A DNA stretch of 64,000 nt from Symsagittifera roscoffensis (GCF_963678635.1 NC_087066.1:32183301-32247300), one strand, 5' to 3'; shown: positions 1-10,533, counted from the stretch's first letter. Notes: generated by a model from the letters alone, not told the origin. Numbers and translations: made by a program.

Positions 1-1
1 G

Positions 2-899
2 CTGGCATTAAAAAACATCGAAAATACCTGCCATTCCCTTTTAACAGCGATTAAGAACTCCTACTCCAATCCATCTAAACTATTCGTTAACAAAAAAAAC
101 AATTTACTCTCAAGAAGGGACAACCCAGGGGATCCACTAGCAATGGCCATGTACGGTCTAGCCATAATACCCCTCATTAAACTTTTATCAGTAGACGATG
201 TAACCCAGAAATGGTACGCAGACGACGGAAACGCAGTCGGTAAATTAAGCAATCTACGAACCGTCCTCGATAAAATTGTATCACTGGGTAAATTTTTTGG
301 CTACCACGTGAAAGCATCCAAATGCCAACTCATTGTCAAGGATGAAAAACTCGGAGAAGCTCAGAAAATCTTCGCAAATAAAGGAATCACTATAAAGGAA
401 GGAGCCCGAGTGCTTGGTTCAGTTATAGGAACAGAATCTGAACGTAAAAAGTTCCTCGAATTTCAACAGAATGAGCAAATTAAAATTTTTGAAAAAGCTA
501 ACAAAAATCGCTAAAACCTCCCCGCGAAACGTTTATGCCTGCTATACTAAAGGATTTCAAGAAAAGCTTTCATTTCTTGTCAGGACAATGCCTAATACTA
601 TGGAAAACTTAGAAATATGTGAAAATATTGTCAAAGAACAATTATTACCTAACCTAGTCGGTAAAGACACTTTAAACCCCCAGTTCCGTGAGATATCTTC
701 CTTACCCCTTAAAATGGGCGGAATTAACATCAAGCTGCCATCCGATCATGAAAACTACCTAGAATGGTCTAAGGAAACATCACTAGTACTGGAATCTCAA
801 GATCCTATTACAGCAGTAACTCAGCAAGAAAAAATATGTACGAAAATCAAAACACTGAAAACTGATAGAACAAATCGAAAAAAAAACAAACCTCATTAA
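2..899 (+). pseudogene. Reverse transcriptase, 3' half, of a restriction-endonuclease-type non-LTR retrotransposon (broken)
   Basis: The reading frame is already open at the window edge and contains the RT signature GDPLAMAMYGL followed by the catalytic box WYADDGNAVG (YADD codons at 215-226) and FGYHVKASKC, the palm/thumb region of a non-LTR-like reverse transcriptase. The frame continues to a stop at 514. A second frame (471-899) carries on the same protein, so a frameshift lies near 480-510, and a third frame takes over after a poly-A run near 877-889. The element is therefore inactive. No N-terminal part is visible because the window begins inside it. The continuation downstream is the zinc finger/endonuclease part at 904-1713. 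RT identity is certain from the motifs. I know similar RT proteins from cnidarians and other invertebrates, but I cannot fix the clade name. Confidence 0.88.
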
Positions 900-903
900 C
901 TCC

Positions 904-1713
904 TTAAATGAAACAGATAAATACGCAATCGACCTGGCTTCTGAAAATGGATTCTCTAACTAGCTCAATGCTCTACCACTGAGCAGATACAACTTCAACC
1001 TGAATAAATCAGAGTTCAGAGATGGTTTTTACTCAAGATACGGATGGGAACCAACCAAAACCTCACCCACATGTGCATGTGGTGCTGATTTTAACTGGAC
1101 ACATGCGCTTCACTGTGCAAAGTGTGGTTACACACACATAAGACACAATGAAATTAGAGACACATTCGCCAACCTCATGAACGAGGTTTGCCATGACGTC
1201 GAGATTGAGCCGAAACTTCAGCCGTTGCATGGCAAAAGCTTTGTCAGCAATTCAACTACAACTGAAGATGAGGCACGACCTGACATTAAGACAAACGGAC
1301 TCTGGGGTTCACGATTCAACCGCGCTTTCTTTGATGTGAAAATTTTCAACCCCCATGCCAAAACATCGCGAAAACTGCATAAGGATGCACACAAATACCA
1401 CGAAACGCTGAAGAATTCCAAATATCAGCAGAGAATTTTAAACGTAGAGCAGAGTAGCTTCTGCCCGCTAATTTTTGGATGCACCGGTGGCGCTGCTCCA
1501 ACAGCCACGCGGACGATGCAGCGATTGGCCGAAAAACTAAGTGAAAAAAGACAAGAAATCTATCCAGAATCTATAAACTACATAAGAACTAAAATAAGCT
1601 TCGCGCTCCTGAGGAGCTCTATACTTTGTATAAGGGGGTGCAGATCGGTACGCAAAGTTCAATTTATCGACAACTCCATAAGCGCTATTGTAGAGGAAGG
1701 ACGGCTAAGATAA
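904..1713 (+). pseudogene. C-terminal zinc finger plus restriction-like endonuclease of the same retroelement
   Basis: This frame is open from about 886 to 1713 except for a TAG at 961-963. It encodes a Cys/His cluster, SPTCACGADFNWTHALHC then CGYTHIRHNEIRD (about 1060-1150), the CCHC-type finger found after the RT of R2-like elements. Next comes a PD-(D/E)XK nuclease signature, ARPD (about 1275) and FFDVKIFN (about 1330), and a conserved tail RTKISFALLRSSILCIRG. In this family class the nuclease nicks target DNA for target-primed reverse transcription. The last residues, NSISAIVEEGRLR then stop, recur in a second copy at 2992. The in-frame TAG and the upstream frameshifts make it non-functional. 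Domain calls rest on motif recognition only. Confidence 0.82.
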
Positions 1714-1872
1714 ATTAACATTACGACGATGCATTTAATGCTGATTTATGACTTCATTGCTGATATATATGCATTTTTATATCGCTGGTATGGCCCTATC
1801 CAGCTTGTGCACTTACCGTAACTAAACGGAAGGGCCCCTTTTGTAATTTAGTTTTGTTTTTAAAAAAATTTT
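1714..1872 (+). other. 3' untranslated tail of the RLE-type retroelement
   Basis: After the stop codon comes a segment with GGTATGGCCCTATCCAGC and, about 30 bases later, CGGAAGGGCCCC. The two GGCCC/GGGCC blocks can pair into a stem. The same arrangement recurs at 3108-3165 after a homologous protein C-terminus, so this is a conserved 3' end. It finishes in an A/T run (about 1855-1872) where an oppositely oriented fragment begins. Confidence 0.6.
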
Positions 1873-1873
1873 C

Positions 1874-2510
1874 ATGACATCAGAGGCTGGTTCAAGTACA
1901 CCGCCCTCCGATCTGTCGGCAAGGAGCCTTAAAGCTGGCGTAATTTTACCTTCCATGATTAATTTGGCAGACGCTTTTTGTGTTTGTGCTAAAGAAGGAC
2001 TAATGAGTTGCTTCGGTGTGCGGGATTGGATAGCGATAGCCTCGTCCATTATTTCAGTAATATCACCATCCTGCAACAACGACAAGCGCCTTTCAAGAGC
2101 AGCAACATGCTCACGCGTTTTTGAACTTTTCGATGGTTTCTGTAAAAGTAACGGGGGCAAAACAAAGTTTTCTTCCAGTGCACTACATGTTTCATGGAAG
2201 TGTTATTAATGGAAGTTTCAAACTCAAGGCCAGAAAACTTGCCCCAGGCTCGCTCAGGGCGCCTACACTTATAATGATCGGGCATTAACAGGTCCGGCCA
2301 CTCCTCGGCGTCGTTTGAGAGGACGTCATAGGATTCACAGAAAAATGCTTGTCTCCAAGTTTCAATACTGCTTTCTCAGATATCTTTGCACAGGAATAAT
2401 GGAACCAAGTAAAGCAACGATCACACTGAACACCTCACGTTCTGACAAGACCACTATACTTGCACCCAGCATTGCCACATTGTGCGGTTGCTTCTGTTCC
2501 CGGTAGATTC
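1874..2510 (-). pseudogene. 5' part of an RLE-type retroelement protein with an N-terminal PHD finger (broken)
   Basis: Read on the minus strand from 2510 downwards. First comes CGNAGC, then CDRCFTWFHYSC (core 2390-2479), spacing typical of the C4HC3 PHD zinc finger, with one in-frame TGA inside it. Then follow a basic stretch with CRRPERAWGKFSGLEFE and, in another frame, LLLQKPSKSSKTREHVAALE and TPKQLISPSLAQTQKASAKL, a charged helical region that precedes the RT in this class. A frameshift lies near 2165. The fragment ends at about 1874 where it abuts the 3' end of the plus-strand copy. PHD fingers bind histone tails or other chromatin features; here one would be part of a retroelement protein. 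Assignment to the same family as 2-1713 is an inference from what I know of such proteins, since the two fragments do not overlap. Confidence 0.65.
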
Positions 2511-2990
2511 GGCATCAAGACGCTGATCGTCAACTAGGTTCATGGACAATCTATTGAACAAAGTTCATCACAACAATTAGGCTTGTTCAGCTTCTCGTCT
2601 TTTGCAATGAATGGTGAGAACAAGCATCCGTCTAGTTCTGGGCCTCCACGGCTGCTCCGTCCCCGTGGCATTATCCCTAAAGCTATTTAATAAGTTTATC
2701 ACAATAATAAGGCATACAAATCTCTTATCACAACAGTTAATAAATCTATTCAAACTTATTAAAGCTACATAATAAGTTTATCTTAACAATAAAAGGAGGT
2801 ACGCTATCTCTCTTTGCTGCTGACTGATTCTGTCTTAACCGATTAATTTGGTAAAAAGTTTTTTCTCATAATTCACTTTAAATATAGTTCCATTTAAGTT
2901 AAAGACTTTTCAAGAGGTTTGAAAATCTAAAAAGTCTTCTGAAGAGTGCAATCCTCTGCCCCAGGGGGTGCAAAAACTTAAAAATACATA
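2511..2990. other. Non-coding, probable retroelement 5' flank
   Basis: No reading frame of note. It contains a GC-richer patch (2630-2690) and several AT-rich direct repeats of the type TAATAAGTTTATC (about 2690-2790). Its position upstream of the minus-strand PHD fragment suggests a 5' UTR, but nothing proves this. Confidence 0.35.
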
Positions 2991-2991
2991 C

Positions 2992-3180
2992 AACAAACAA
3001 TTCCATCAATGCTTTAATCGAGGAGGGTAGATTTTAATTGACAGTTCTCTGGATGCTTTAAAATTGACTTGATTTGTTCATTAAATTTTGCCGATATATT
3101 TGAATAGCGTTGGTATGGCTCTATCCAACCTGTGCATGGACCGTCGCATGACGGAAGGGCCCATTTTATTTTTTAGATTT
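2992..3180 (+). pseudogene. Second 3' end of the RLE-type retroelement
   Basis: It encodes NNSINALIEEGRF then a stop, homologous to the C-terminus NSISAIVEEGRLR at 1713. It is followed by the same 3' tail, GGTATGGCTCTATCC and ACGGAAGGGCCC. This is a 5'-truncated insertion of the same or a sister family. Confidence 0.6.
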
Positions 3181-3419
3181 GGCGAAGCTACTTCTCTTTG
3201 AAGAAAAATTATTAAAAAGTGAATTCGAACGTTTTCGGAACTATGTCCGTTGTCAGGTTAATAATATTGATAGAAAATCTTTTACAGACGTTAAAACATC
3301 ATAAAAGACTATTAAGTGGTTCTAAACGAAAAATAAAATCTTTCCACTAATCAATTTCTCTGTCCCTGAAGAATGATTCCGTTTCCCGTCGATTTGGAGA
3401 GGCTTCGCGCTTTTTTGAA

Positions 3420-4760
3420 GGAGTGCGACATCATCTTCATAACTCTCAATATGGTTTTCGTAAAAAACGTTCAGCAATTACCCAACTCCTTGCTTACTTA
3501 CATCAAGTATACCTAAATTATGATGACCAAACGACCAAAAATATAACAGCGCTCTATCTAGATTTTGAAAAAGCTTTTGACTGCGATCCGCATCAACTTT
3601 TAATGCATAAATTGAAGTGTTATGGATTTGGAGGAAAAGCAATTCAACTAATAGCCTCTTACTTATTTCTTCGAAAACAGTATGTGGGAATAAACAAAGC
3701 AAAGTCTAAGATATGTTACGTAACAAGTGGTGTCGCTCAAGATTCTCTATTGGGACCATTACTTTTCATACTATATATAAACGACTTACCAGAAAACTTG
3801 AATCTAGTTGACTCTTTTGGATATGCTGATGACTTTAAGATTATAGCAACAACTCAAACAGAAATGAACTATGCCACTACGACAATTGAAAATTGGTGTA
3901 GTAAAAACCAAATGCGTCTAAATACCGGAAAATGTACTCTCGTTAATTTCAAAAACGAGCTGGAAGGTCAAATTAATGGAAATATCCTATAAATTGAAAC
4001 TGAACAAAAGGATCTAGGAAATTTAGTAACACCCACTCTCTCATGGAATGTAAATGCGTCTAAGCGTTGACAGAAGTCGCTATCGGCTTTTTACTCACTA
4101 AAGCGGAACCTCTCTAAAAACTGTCCTATAACTTCTAAGCTAAATGCCTACACGGGATATGTAGTCCCAATTGTAGTTTAAGGCGCGTCAGTAACGCACT
4201 ACTCGAAATCAAACCTCCGAGCAATTGAAAAGGTTCAGCGAACGGCGACACCAAATGGATGCTTAACTCACATATCCCAAATAAGTGTAGACTACAAAAA
4301 TTAAGCATGCTACCGCTGTCTCTGTACATTGAAATGCACGACCTCCTTCTGTTCATTTCTATAGTTCGCAATAACTACGAAATTGACATTAACCAATATG
4401 CCGAAAACACCAAAAGCTCAACAAGACAAAATGAAAGAAACGAATATCAAATACCGAAAACTCGCCTTAAGAAAACCAACTCAGACTTCTTCATTAGATG
4501 CCCAGCACTTTTCAATGTCATAATTCGACATACCTCAAAACAGTTAACTGACATACAGAAATCTGACATAGCGGAAATTTATTGGAAATTCTTCAAAAGA
4601 TACTCAGAAATGGACAGCTGCACATGGCGAATAATGTGTCCATGTGGAAACTGTAACCCAAATAGAAAACTCAGAACTCTTTAACACTAAAACTACATTT
4701 TGGTTGCAAACCCATGGGATAACAACCCTAAATCCTGTTCTACTACTACTACAAGTATAA
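3420..4760 (+). pseudogene. Jockey/CR1-like LINE reverse transcriptase, copy 1 (truncated, broken)
   Basis: The RT motifs in order are SQYGFRKKRSAITQLL, LDFEKAFDCDPHQLL, SGVAQDSLLGPLLFILYIND and YADD (3822-3833), then the thumb start. A stop at about 3992 interrupts it. The homologous C-terminal part resumes in another frame (4259-4684) and ends in a cysteine cluster CTWRIMCPCGNC. It is followed by CTAAATCC and a (CTA)n tail at 4737-4755. The 5' end (endonuclease) is missing. The motif GV(P/A)Q with Ala and the stops show decay. RT identity is firm, the clade is approximate. Confidence 0.85.
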
Positions 4761-4944
4761 TGATTTTTCAATTGCTGCAGAAGTTGAGTTTTATTGTTTC
4801 CCTTTATTCGAATCACGTGTGGTTTTGCGCAATTCGAATTCCAAAATAGTTACAACGTTTCAAGTATTCAGTAGAAATCGAAAGCAACGGCAAAATTATT
4901 TGTATAGTTTGTTCGTCTAGACGTAATCACATTCAAGCGATTAT

Positions 4945-6260
4945 ATGAACATTTTGAAAAGATTTTCCACAAGGCACAGTACGGATTTCGGAAAAACCGA
5001 TCGACCATTGTTCAGCTTTTAACATTTTTGCAGCTAGTCTATAACGGTCATGAAAATGGCGACAGTATCGAAACGGTTTTTACAGATTATAGTAATGCTT
5101 TTGACCGTAATGACCACGGAATTTTGTTGCGGAAATTATTCGAACAAGGAGTCAGGGATAAAAACTTGAAATTAATTAAATCATACCTAACAGAAAGGTC
5201 TCAAGTCGTACGAGTAAATGGCGAAATATCAAATTCAGAAAAAGTAACGAGCGGTGTACCCCAGGGCAGTACTTTGGGACCCTTGTTTTTCTTGGTTTTC
5301 ATAAATGACCTGCCTGACAAATGCAATACAGTTATACCATTATTATTCGCAGACGATGCCAAATTCATTAGCATAAATTTGGGGAGGGATGAATTTCAAA
5401 AAGACCTTGACAATGTGAATCTATGGACCCTGGAAAACAATATGCCTTTCAACGTAGATAAATGTACGCTCCTGAATTTTGGGAAAAATCGATTTTCTTT
5501 CAATTTCAATAATGAACAAATAGCTCATGTAGACTGTCAGAAAGACCTTGGACTAATCGTATCAAATGATCTAACATGGAGCCAACATATGGAAAAAGCA
5601 TGCGTAAAGGCAAACAGAGTGTTTTTCATGATAAAGAGGAATACATCAAATCTACACTGGAAAGCAAAATTAAACCTGTATAAATCGATGGTCATTCCCG
5701 TAATAATGTATGCTAGTTCTTGCATAGGTCTAAACAAATACGTCATGACACAATACGAGATATTTCAAAAAAGGGCGGTAAATTGGATTTTGCATAGTAA
5801 ACATACCAATTACAAAGATAAACTTAAACGACTACAAATTTTACCATTGCCCATGTACATACAATTGAACAACCTGTTACTGCTGGCAAAATTAATTTTG
5901 AAACGATACGATACTTATATGATTGATGTTCCACAATACATAGATTTCTCTCGCTTTCCTATGTTTCAGCTAAAGCGTCCATCAAAGTACAGGTGTGAAC
6001 AAAATTTCTTTTACCAGACATGGCGTCTTGCGAATGCACTTAGGATAGATTTGCGAAATTGGTCTGGACTGAAAGGCGCCCTGCTCAGTGTTCTGGAACA
6101 AATTTGCACTCTATGACGAAAGAAATAAATGCACATGGAAGCTTGCATGTGATTGTGCGACAAACAATTGTAGAACTAGACTCGCGATATGAGACGTGAA
6201 GGATGACAGGGGCCTGGACCCCTTGTGGAAACACTAAATCCCTACTACTACTACTAATAC
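4945..6260 (+). pseudogene. Jockey/CR1-like LINE reverse transcriptase, copy 2 (5'-truncated)
   Basis: It is open from about 4950 to 6116 with AQYGFRKNRSTIVQLLTF, TDYSNAFDRNDHGILL, SGVPQGSTLGPLFFLVFIND and FADD (5346-5357). That is a long intact RT palm and thumb of more than 370 codons. After the TGA at 6114 another frame continues with CTWKLACDCATNNC (about 6128-6172), the same C-terminal Cys cluster as copy 1, so one frameshift separates body and tail. It ends in CTAAATCC plus (CTA)n at 6236-6257. It lacks the endonuclease. It lies only about 200 bases upstream of the P5CDH gene. Confidence 0.88.
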
Positions 6261-6440
6261 ACATATCGCAGGTCTTGCGTCAGACAACTGTGGTCAAATG
6301 CCCTTCATTAGTAGTGTTTGGCTCAGTTCCAGATCTGTTTTTTTTTGGTTAATCACTTGGAAAAACAACTGGGCCAACAAAAATACCGTGGAAATATCCG
6401 CCTAGCTATAGTTTGTCTGCAGCTATAGTTCTAATGTTTT

Positions 6441-6443
6441 CAG
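6441..6443 (+). other. Candidate 3' splice site in the P5CDH 5' UTR
   Basis: CTAATGTTTTCAG just before the start codon resembles a branch point and acceptor. The first ATG of the open frame is 12 bases downstream. If used, the gene has a 5' UTR intron whose donor lies upstream, possibly across the LINE copy. RNA evidence would be needed. Confidence 0.4.
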
Positions 6444-6455
6444 GTTTTTGTGAAC

Positions 6456-8123
6456 ATGCAGCGAAATATTACCAAGCTTCGTCTGAATGCCCAATTGTTG
6501 ACAAGGTCTTTATCCAGAACAATATCTGTCCAAAATGAACCTGTTCTGAGCTTCAAAAAAGGCAGTAGTGAAAGAGCTGAATTAGAACGTGCACTCGAGT
6601 CTCTTAGGAAGGAAACGGTCACTGTTCCAGTTGTTGTCGGGGGCAAAGAGTATTTTTGCGACAATTTTACACACCAGCCATGCCCATACGATCATCAGCA
6701 TAAAGTGGCGAAAGTTCATTTAGCCGATGAAGTTCTTTTGAAATCTGCAATTGACAATGCATTGGAGGCACGTGAAAAATGGGACATGACACCTGTGAAA
6801 GAACGTACGAACATTTTCTTGAAGGCTGCTGATCTTTTAGCCGGACCTTGGAGGTCTAAAATCTTGGCCGCGTCTATGATGGGACAAGCCAAAACTGTGA
6901 TGCAAGCGGAAATTGATGCAACATGTGAACTGATTGACTTTCTGCGGTTTAACAGCAAATTTGCTATCGAGATGGATCAAATCCAACCAACCGATACTGA
7001 TGATGCCACAAACCATGTCATTTATCGAGGCCTCGAAGGCTTCGTTGCGGCAATCACGCCCTTTAATTTTACGGCAATCAGTACTAACTTAGCAACTGCC
7101 CCTGCAATTATGGGCTGTGTTACGTTATGGAAACCGACGACTTCTGCAACACTTGCTAGTTGGGTTGCTTACCAAGCGCTTCTGCAAAGTGGACTGCCCG
7201 ATGGTGTAATTCAATGGGTCCCGACAGAATCGAAGTTCATGGGATCTGTTTGCATGCAGTCACCTCATCTAGCGGCTTTGAATTTCACGGGTAGCACAGC
7301 TACTTTTAAACATTTATGGAAAAGCATAGCTGACAACGTGGATAAGTACCGAACGTTCCCAAGAATTGTCGGTGAAACGGGAGGTAAAAACTTCCATTTT
7401 GTTCACAACTCAGCCGAGATTGAATCAGTGGTGGGAGCAACCATTCGCTCGGCCTTTGAGTTTCAAGGTCAAAAGTGCTCTGCTTGTTCGAGGATGTATG
7501 TTCCTAAATCAAAAGCCGAAGAAATCAAGCGGAGGCTAGTTGAAGAAACGAACAAAATTGAGGTGGGTGCTGCGGATAAGTTCTCCACCTTCGTCTCTGC
7601 AGTGATCGATGAACCAGCTTTTAATCGAATTGTCAGGTATATCGATGACGCCAATAGAAGAAAGAACATAACATGCCTGGTTGGAGGCGAATATAGTAAG
7701 CATACAGGCTATTTCGTTCAGCCCTCGATTTACGAAGCCCATGACCCGAGAGACCCTATGATGACTGAAGAAATTTTTGGACCAGTTTTGACTATCTATG
7801 TTTACGATGATAGTGAGGCTGAGAAATTCCTCGATATTTGTAACACCGCGTCTGTCTACGCATTAACAGGCAGTATTTTCTCTCAGGATAAAGCCTTCAT
7901 GGAACTAGCCCGAAAGAAGCTTAGACATGCATGCGGGAATGTCTATTTGAATGATAAAAGCACAGGAAGTGTGGTAAATCAGCAGCCGTTTGGAGGAGCG
8001 AGGTTGTCGGGAACCAACGACAAGGCTGGGAGTCCGCAGTACATGGCAAGATGGTCCTCGCCGCTGGCGGTGAAAACTGCGATTGGAGATAGAAAGACAT
8101 GGAGATATCCATACATGGATTGA
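6456..8123 (+). CDS. ALDH4A1: Delta-1-pyrroline-5-carboxylate dehydrogenase, mitochondrial (ALDH4A1 type)
   Basis: It oxidises L-glutamate gamma-semialdehyde (in equilibrium with P5C) to glutamate with NAD+, the second step of proline breakdown in the mitochondrial matrix. The product is 555 aa, close to the 563 aa of the human enzyme. The N-terminus MQRNITKLRLNAQLLTRSL is rich in Arg/Leu/Ser with no acids, as in a mitochondrial presequence. Family signatures are ITPFNFT (residues 200-206), GETGGKN with Glu307, the catalytic loop GQKCSACSRMYV with the nucleophile Cys341, EEIFGPV (438-444) and QQPFGGARLSGTNDK near the end. The ATG at 6456 was chosen because the frame upstream has only a GTG. 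The whole gene is one exon without stops, unlike the multi-exon gene of most animals, and no poly-A tail or target duplication of a retrocopy is evident. Its base composition is clearly less AT-rich than its surroundings. Confidence 0.96.
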   Translation: MQRNITKLRLNAQLLTRSLSRTISVQNEPVLSFKKGSSERAELERALESLRKETVTVPVVVGGKEYFCDNFTHQPCPYDHQHKVAKVHLADEVLLKSAIDNALEAREKWDMTPVKERTNIFLKAADLLAGPWRSKILAASMMGQAKTVMQAEIDATCELIDFLRFNSKFAIEMDQIQPTDTDDATNHVIYRGLEGFVAAITPFNFTAISTNLATAPAIMGCVTLWKPTTSATLASWVAYQALLQSGLPDGVIQWVPTESKFMGSVCMQSPHLAALNFTGSTATFKHLWKSIADNVDKYRTFPRIVGETGGKNFHFVHNSAEIESVVGATIRSAFEFQGQKCSACSRMYVPKSKAEEIKRRLVEETNKIEVGAADKFSTFVSAVIDEPAFNRIVRYIDDANRRKNITCLVGGEYSKHTGYFVQPSIYEAHDPRDPMMTEEIFGPVLTIYVYDDSEAEKFLDICNTASVYALTGSIFSQDKAFMELARKKLRHACGNVYLNDKSTGSVVNQQPFGGARLSGTNDKAGSPQYMARWSSPLAVKTAIGDRKTWRYPYMD

Positions 8124-9339
8124 GGACTGAATTTGATAAGAAACAACAGAATGTGAACTAGGTAAAAGGTTGATGAATATTTATTTGGCCAATGTCGAAT
8201 ATATTTGAAAAAAGTTGGATGTGATAGAAATTACTATTAATTGAAAATCTTGTAATTGTTTCGACCACTGAAAGGGAGGAGAAACTGTCTTCGCGTGTGC
8301 TTAAGTGTTTTTCCCACGCAAAATCAGGTACCACAAATAATCGTCAAAGTGGATAATAAGTCAATGTGGATATCATAATAAATCGCCTTCAGTCATGGAC
8401 GATATCAAAAAGTCTCCAACGTTTATCGGAGTGTCGAGGAAACCCGATTTGAATTTTTAATGTCTGAGTCCAATTTCGAGCGGATAAAGTGAGCGAGCAG
8501 GCTTTTAACAGGTCGATTAGCTTTTTATTAAAGATGTGAAAAAAATTAGTTCAACTACAGTAAAATTAGTTTTTGAAGTGTCAAGCGCTCTCTTGGTGTC
8601 GATTATGCTCAATTTAGCAGTACCATCGAATATACCTAAGTTGTAGGGTTTCGTTCAGATATTTTCTTATCATTACGAACACACAATTTGAAAGCTTTTA
8701 TTTGTTGTTTTTCTTAGTGTGGTCGGAACTTTCTAATTAGTGCTAAGCAACTGGATATTCTTGTGAGTGCATGGAGCTTGTGTTTTATATCCAGTCCACG
8801 GTTTTTTTGCATAATACGTCATTGCACATCATTGCTTAGTTCTGTGCAAAACTGTCTACGCAATTTCAGCAACATGTTTTCCATCCATTTACTTGAAGCA
8901 CTTTCACTGCTTGCTACAATTTACCAGTAAAGCTTGGGCGGAAATGCAAATAACCTCCATTTGTCGTGTGATTACTTTTTTTGCATAGATCTGGAGATTT
9001 TTGGCACTTAAATGCTAGTGAATCAGGGGTGTTTTTAAAGCTTTCTCTCAAGCTTTTAAACACCTCCGACGGTTTCTATAATGGAGAAAAAAGTAACGTA
9101 ACTAGTTAACTGAAAAATAGTTTTAATAAAGCATAAACATTTTCAGGTTGCTTTATAGTAGTAGCTATTTACTTGGCTTTGATTGAGTCAATTGCTTATC
9201 CCAAATAAAAACGTTTTCTGCGACAAAAAGTGAATGAAACACTTAGCACTATTTTCATTTCTAAAAACAACCTTTTTGACATTTTAATTTGAGCTGTAAC
9301 TTTCACTTTTTTTTTTTTTACCCTGCACAAAAACTTTTC
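8124..9339. other. Intergenic, no gene seen
   Basis: Apart from the P5CDH 3' UTR this is AT-rich sequence with no convincing exon. A motif GTGGTCGGAACTTT followed by GCAACTGG (8716-8757) recurs in diverged form at 24940-24980 and may be a relic repeat. Confidence 0.5.
8377..8382 (+). terminator. Candidate polyadenylation signal AATAAA for P5CDH
   Basis: AATAAA lies 254 bases after the stop codon in AT-rich DNA. No stronger candidate is nearer to the stop. Confidence 0.4.
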
Positions 9340-9342
9340 TTA

Positions 9343-10533
9343 CATTACGAGGCCAAACTGTGCATTCTCTGCATTGTAAGCGGAATCCGCAACAGGCCAA
9401 AATCTGATTTGTCGCGGAATCCGCAACATTGATACTTTTCTTTGATCTTCTATGCTGTTTTGGATTCCACAAACAAATACCTAAATCATTGTACCGCTCA
9501 AAGTCGCTCGGAAAATAGGCGAATTTGCGGAATCTAGAACAGTTTGTGGAATCCACAAACAAATGATAAAACATTTGTATCGTTAAATTGAGCTGTTGCG
9601 GAATTCGCAACTGTAAGTGGAATCCGCAAATTGTAAGTGGAATCCGCAAATTGTAAGTGGAATCCGCAAATTGTAAGTGGAATCCGTATTTTGTTTGCGG
9701 ATTCCCTTTACATATATTTATATGTGTAGTAGCCTTTAAAATTATATCTTTTAAATACATGATTTGATTTTAATATAATAGAAATTTACTAGAATAGATC
9801 AGTGTTTGGGATTAATGGAATCCCAATTACTGACCAGTATTTGGGATCGATGAAATTCCAAATACTGAACTAATTCGACGGTTTGCTATGCGTTGGGTTT
9901 CTAATCAATCTCAACCTAATGACTCCAAATAATGGATATATTCCATATTTATTCCACGTTATTCCAGTTTTTTGGGATTCCATCAGTCCCAAATACAGAC
10001 CGCTATTTGGGATCGACGCAATCTCAAATACTGACCTAATTTGTCGATATGCTGTGTGTTCCATACACTCTCAACTCAATGACTCCCAATATTGAAATTA
10101 TACGGTGTTGTGTTTCCAAAATACTAAAAGATGACATGCACCGATTTAGGTAACCAATGCTTTAAGACTTGTTCGTGGATTCCGCTGACAATGGTTAAGT
10201 CTTTGCTTTTAAATTCCGCATTGCTAGAGATAAGAATCCCTCACAGTTTGCGGAATCCACTTACATTTGCGGATTCCGCTTACATTTTGCGGAATCCACT
10301 TACAGTTGCGGAATCCAGAACAACTAGCTATATTTGCTTGTTGCGGAATCCGCAACAAAACAAATGTGCCGAAAAAATTTACGTTACAGGTATATGTATG
10401 CGGAATCCACTGAAATTTTGTTTGTGGAATCCACTTACATTTTGGAACATATTTTAAGACTTGTCTCTGGAATCCAGGAACATACAGACACAAAATTGTG
10501 CTCCTATCCAGTGCACAGTTTGGCCTCGTAATG
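9343..10533. mobile_element. 1.19-kb inverted-repeat element with TTA target duplication
   Basis: The ends are a perfect 22-bp inverted repeat beginning CATTACGAGGCCAAACTG (9343-9364 and 10512-10533). It is flanked on both sides by TTA (9340-9342, 10534-10536), a 3-bp target duplication as in PIF/Harbinger-type insertions. The interior has no transposase. It is built from short repeats on the theme GGAATCCGCAA, including four tandem 20-bp units (9611-9690), and from ATTTGGGATCGATG-type repeats (9800-10040). A partial relative lies at 45922. Superfamily assignment is inferred only from the 3-bp duplication. Confidence 0.75.
9611..9690 (+). repeat. Four tandem 20-bp units inside the inverted-repeat element
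   Basis: Units of the form TTGTAAGTGGAATCCGCAAA are repeated head to tail without spacers. Related single units in inverse orientation sit near 10243-10315, so the two arms of the element mirror each other. Confidence 0.85.

Noticed and set aside
1218-1421. Minus-strand frame opposite the endonuclease region
   Set aside because: Shadow of the plus-strand retroelement coding sequence.
6450-6455. GTG as start of the P5CDH frame
   Set aside because: A nuclear animal gene should start at ATG; the first in-frame ATG is at 6456 and gives a good presequence.
6440-8112. Minus-strand frames opposite P5CDH
   Set aside because: Antisense shadows of a clearly coding plus-strand gene.
9611-9690. Regular short repeats that might suggest a CRISPR array
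   Set aside because: The 20-bp units are contiguous with no unique spacers and sit inside a eukaryotic inverted-repeat element.
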